From: an uncultured Clostridia bacterium
GTDB lineage: Bacteria > Bacillota > Clostridia > TANB77 > CAG-508
Direction: 5' to 3'
Length of the DNA stretch: 28,277 bases
Assembly: GCA_947599995.1 (NCBI GenBank)
Contig: CANQFW010000008.1
Coordinates: 1-28,277 of the forward strand
Shown here in pieces: positions 26,533 to 28,277 of the stretch (the first letter of the stretch is position 1; each line of letters begins with the position of its first letter). A program made the translations under genes and the position numbers. Under the pieces are notes generated by a model that was given only the letters and a program-made list of their open reading frames with translations, ran no database searches and was not told the origin of the DNA.

Positions 26533-27495
26533 ATGAAAGTTTTATTTATGGGAACGCCAGACTTTGCAAGAAAATCATTAGAAACAATTTATAATGCAGG
26601 ATATGAAATTATTGGGGTTGTAACAAATCCAGATAAACCTAAAGGCAGAGGTATGAAAATGATAGCAAGTGAGGTAAAAGATTTTGCTATGTCAAAAGAA
26701 TTAAAAATTTACCAACCAATCAAAATAAAAAATAATTATGAATTTATAGAAGAAATAAAAACATTAGATCCAGATGTAATATGTGTTGTAGCATATGGAA
26801 AAATATTACCAAAAGAGATATTAGATATTCCAAAATATGGATGTATAAATGTTCATGGTTCTCTTCTTCCAAAATACAGAGGAGCAGCTCCGATCCAATG
26901 GGCTGTAATTAATGGAGATAAAGTAACAGGAGTTACTACTATATATATGGATGCAGGAATGGATACGGGAGATATAATTTTAAAGGAAGAAACTTTAATT
27001 GGCGAAGATGAAACTACTGGAGAATTGTGGGAAAGGCTTTCCATTATGGGAGGAGATTTATTAGCAAAGACCTTAGAAAAAATAGAGCAAGGAAAAGTAA
27101 ATCGCCAAAAACAAGGAGAGAATTTTTCATTAGCTCCCATGCTTAATAAACAAATGGCAAGAATAGATTGGGAAAACGAAGATGCTACTAAAATAAATAA
27201 TTTGGTTAGAGGACTTAATCCAATTATGGGGGCGTATTGCATTTTAAATGATAAAAAGATTAAATTCTGGAAAGTAAAAGCTATATCAATTAATGAGATA
27301 CACGATAAAGGAAAGACACTAGAAGAAGCAAAAAATGGGGAAGTTGTTATATCAAATCCTAAAGATGGATTATATGTTAAGGCAAAAAATGGAATTATTC
27401 AAGTTTTAGAAATACAAGGAGAAAATTCTAAAAAAATGTCTACATGTGATTTTTTAAGAGGAAATAAAATAGAGGTAGGAGAAATTTTTAAATAA
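26533..27495 (+). CDS. fmt: Methionyl-tRNA formyltransferase
   Basis: This 320-residue enzyme formylates initiator Met-tRNA using 10-formyl-tetrahydrofolate. The N-terminal domain begins VLFMGTPDFA, and the catalytic block NVHGSLLPKYRGAAPIQWA has His108. MDAGMDTGDI follows, then the C-terminal tRNA-binding barrel. The length is normal (about 310-320). The ATG at 26533 is preferred. An earlier ATG at 26521 touches the AGAAAGGA site and would add only four residues. A downstream rsmB, often next in this cluster, is replaced by rubrerythrin. Confidence 0.96.
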   Translation: MKVLFMGTPDFARKSLETIYNAGYEIIGVVTNPDKPKGRGMKMIASEVKDFAMSKELKIYQPIKIKNNYEFIEEIKTLDPDVICVVAYGKILPKEILDIPKYGCINVHGSLLPKYRGAAPIQWAVINGDKVTGVTTIYMDAGMDTGDIILKEETLIGEDETTGELWERLSIMGGDLLAKTLEKIEQGKVNRQKQGENFSLAPMLNKQMARIDWENEDATKINNLVRGLNPIMGAYCILNDKKIKFWKVKAISINEIHDKGKTLEEAKNGEVVISNPKDGLYVKAKNGIIQVLEIQGENSKKMSTCDFLRGNKIEVGEIFK

Positions 27496-27546
27496 ATTTA
27501 AAAACTTTAACCAGCAACTAAATTCTAATACTAAAAGAAAAAACTA

Positions 27547-27574
27547 TTGATTTTTTAAAATAAAATGATATAAT
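27547..27574 (+). promoter_or_regulatory. Sigma-A-like promoter for rubrerythrin
   Basis: TTGATT at 27547-27552 and TATAAT at 27569-27574 are 16 bases apart, followed by a GGAGGT ribosome binding site seven bases before the ATG. Confidence 0.6.
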
Positions 27575-27606
27575 GAATAAGAATACAAAAAAATGGAGGT
27601 AAAAAA

Positions 27607-28146
27607 ATGGAATTAAAGGGTTCAAAAACAGAAAAAAATTTATTAGCTGCATTTGCAGGAGAATCACAAGCAAGAAACAAATACACATACTTTGCTGCTA
27701 AAGCAAAAAAAGAAGGATATGAGCAAATAGCTGCAATATTTGAAGAAACAGCATTAAATGAAAAAGAACATGCTAAAATTTGGTTTAAATTACTAAATGG
27801 AGGAGAAGTTCCTACAACAAAAGAGAATTTAAAGGCAGCATCACAAGGTGAAAACTATGAATGGACAGATATGTATTCGGAATTTGCAAAAGTAGCAAAA
27901 GAAGAAGGATTTGACAGAATAGCTTTTCTTTTTGAGCAAGTTGGAAAAATTGAAAAAGAACATGAAGAAAGATATTTAAAATTATTAGAAAATTTAGAAA
28001 ATGGATTAGTTTTCTCTAAAGATGGAGATAAAATTTGGAAATGCAGAAATTGTGGACACATTTGTATTGGAAAAGAAGCACCAGCAGTATGCCCAGTATG
28101 CTCTCATCCACAAAGTTTCTTTGAAATTAAAGCAGAAAATTATTAA
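27607..28146 (+). CDS. Rubrerythrin
   Basis: This 179-residue non-haem iron protein reduces hydrogen peroxide in anaerobes. The N-terminal four-helix bundle carries the di-iron ligands in GESQARNKY, EETALNEKEHA and EQVGKIEKEHEERY. The C-terminal rubredoxin-like domain binds one iron through CRNC (146, 149) and CPVC (162, 165). The length and order match classical rubrerythrin. It has its own promoter and is followed by a strong hairpin, so it is probably monocistronic and part of oxidative-stress defence. No PerR box was identified by eye. Confidence 0.96.
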   Translation: MELKGSKTEKNLLAAFAGESQARNKYTYFAAKAKKEGYEQIAAIFEETALNEKEHAKIWFKLLNGGEVPTTKENLKAASQGENYEWTDMYSEFAKVAKEEGFDRIAFLFEQVGKIEKEHEERYLKLLENLENGLVFSKDGDKIWKCRNCGHICIGKEAPAVCPVCSHPQSFFEIKAENY

Positions 28147-28231
28147 TAACATTTTAAATTACCAAACAGTTTCAGACCATTAGTGGATAATATGATGTAG
28201 AGTTACTAGATAATGGTTTTTAATGAACAAG

Positions 28232-28264
28232 AAGAGCTTTCACTAGAGAATGAAGGCTCTTTTA
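28232..28264 (+). terminator. Rho-independent terminator after rubrerythrin
   Basis: The 11-bp stem AAGAGCTTTCA with TGAAGGCTCTT (one G-U pair) encloses an 8-base loop and runs into a short T tract. The A-rich base of the stem could let it work in both directions. Confidence 0.7.
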
Positions 28265-28277
28265 ATAAACAAAATCG

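Overview
The window is a very AT-rich, gene-dense chromosomal segment from a low-GC Gram-positive bacterium (Bacillota, most likely Clostridia). The evidence is a BofA-family sporulation protein, a PrpC/PrkC phosphatase-kinase pair with PASTA repeats, DisA, HrcA, a T-box leader in front of pheST, a priA-def-fmt cluster, and rubrerythrin plus phosphotransacetylase, which suggest an anaerobe. Strong AGGAGG-type ribosome binding sites and TTGACA/TATAAT-type promoters are common. I see no insertion sequence, phage gene, CRISPR array or tRNA gene.

Layout: bofA (97-366); prpC-prkC (479-3247) ending at a hairpin; rpe and prmC (3342-4883); pta (4948-5949) and tdk (6025-6573) with a terminator; disA and a membrane-anchored cyclophilin (6857-8831); a CobW-type metal GTPase with a His-rich loop (8944-10128); an unrecognised 128-residue protein behind four 11-bp phased repeats (10297-10683); mtnN and hrcA (10861-12638); a GT4 glycosyltransferase, a metallophosphoesterase and recG (12801-16912); a small membrane protein (16964-17155); T-box, pheS, pheT and tsaD (about 17240-22075); RNase P RNA (about 22152-22511); an RluA/RluD-type pseudouridine synthase on the minus strand (22543-23426); then priA, def, fmt and rubrerythrin (23712-28146).

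The outstanding observation concerns decoding. Three conserved genes, recG, priA and the pseudouridine synthase, are each broken by +1 frameshifts, four in total because the synthase has two. At all four points the in-frame codon is CGG followed by a purine, and homology resumes exactly one base later. Reading every CGG in the recognised genes by eye, I find no other in-frame CGG in the window: all other CGG trinucleotides inside genes are out of frame. CGT, CGC and CGA do occur as ordinary in-frame Arg codons. This one-to-one link between in-frame CGG and a +1 shift is hard to explain as random sequencing error or gene decay. It suggests that CGG is not read as a normal triplet here, and that CGGR is a programmed +1 frameshift or quadruplet-decoding signal. 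With it, the products have normal family lengths: RecG 681, PriA 740 and the synthase 293 residues.

Most other genes are standard housekeeping functions: translation (pheST, prmC, def, fmt, tsaD, rnpB), replication restart and repair (priA, recG, disA), and signalling (prpC-prkC, c-di-AMP). Secondary points are the phased repeats, a long stem-loop before the CobW gene, an 8-codon leader ORF before the small membrane protein, and loss of the usual neighbours of prkC and hrcA.
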